Source: an uncultured Anaerotruncus sp.
GTDB taxonomy: Bacteria > Bacillota > Clostridia > Oscillospirales > Ruminococcaceae
Reading direction: 5' to 3'
NCBI GenBank assembly: GCA_910586875.1
Contig: CAJUJI010000032.1
Coordinates: 1 to 21,911, forward strand
Length of the DNA: 21,911 bases
A model generated the notes under the pieces. That model was given only the letters and a program-made list of their open reading frames with translations, was not told the DNA's origin and searched no databases. Each line of letters starts with the position of its first letter. Within the stretch, counting starts at the first letter, position 1. The translations under genes were made by a program, and so were the position numbers. Shown piece by piece: positions 21,907 to 21,911 of the stretch.

Positions 21907-21911
21907 ATGAA
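21907..21911 (+). CDS. Start of an unknown plus-strand gene, cut by the window edge
   Basis: ATG at 21907-21909 follows AAGGAGG (21892-21898) with eight bases between and lies 30 bases after the expected transcription start. Only the first five bases are in the window, so nothing can be said about the product. Confidence 0.7.

Overview
The window looks like chromosomal DNA of an anaerobic, spore-forming Firmicute of the Clostridia, most likely the Oscillospirales/Ruminococcaceae group. The evidence is family-level: a protein made only of the Spo0A DNA-binding domain, a TatD-associated type radical SAM protein, ThyX instead of ThyA, a DUF5058 membrane protein, a Cys-rich small membrane protein typical of spore formers, strong AGGAGG ribosome sites and moderate GC content. 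No tRNA, rRNA, insertion sequence, prophage, CRISPR array or replication origin is visible. Genes are tightly packed and nearly all look intact.

Layout, left to right. (1) 1-606: a short plus-strand gene for a stand-alone Spo0A C-terminal domain, preceded by a sigma-A type promoter and two direct repeats that resemble Spo0A boxes. (2) 607-2597, minus strand: a vitamin-B6-like operon (pyridoxamine kinase, ECF transporter S component, small radical SAM protein). (3) 2598-3089: a 492-base non-coding stretch with two candidate promoters, leading to a Cys-rich conserved protein of unknown function. (4) 3996-8487, plus strand: a six-gene run, thyX - tmk - DUF2156 - GNAT - DJ-1/PfpI - 5-formyl-THF cyclo-ligase, joining dTMP synthesis and folate salvage with two GNAT-fold transferases. 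(5) 8658-8798, minus strand: a 46-residue Cys/Gly-rich membrane peptide with a promoter that resembles mother-cell sporulation promoters. (6) 8799-12709, plus strand: mltG behind a structured leader, a U32 (TrhP-like) tRNA-hydroxylation protein and a YebC-family protein. (7) mntP, convergent with a large hybrid histidine kinase on the minus strand. (8) azlC-azlD, branched-chain amino acid export. (9) 17817-20267, minus strand: an M42 aminopeptidase, a DUF5058 membrane protein and a second membrane protein in one operon. (10) 20460-21716, minus strand: a cation:proton antiporter. (11) The right edge holds a perfect-consensus promoter inside an inverted repeat, driving a plus-strand gene of which only the first five bases are present.

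Most genes are housekeeping: cell-wall glycan release (mltG), tRNA and translation factors (U32, YebC), cofactor and nucleotide supply (B6, folate, dTMP), metal and amino acid efflux (MntP, AzlCD) and signalling (hybrid kinase). The parts least explained by known biology are the lone Spo0A-domain gene with its 0A-like boxes, the M42/DUF5058/partner operon, the Cys-rich conserved protein, and the leader in front of mltG. All functional statements come from reading translations and motifs by eye; no database search was run.
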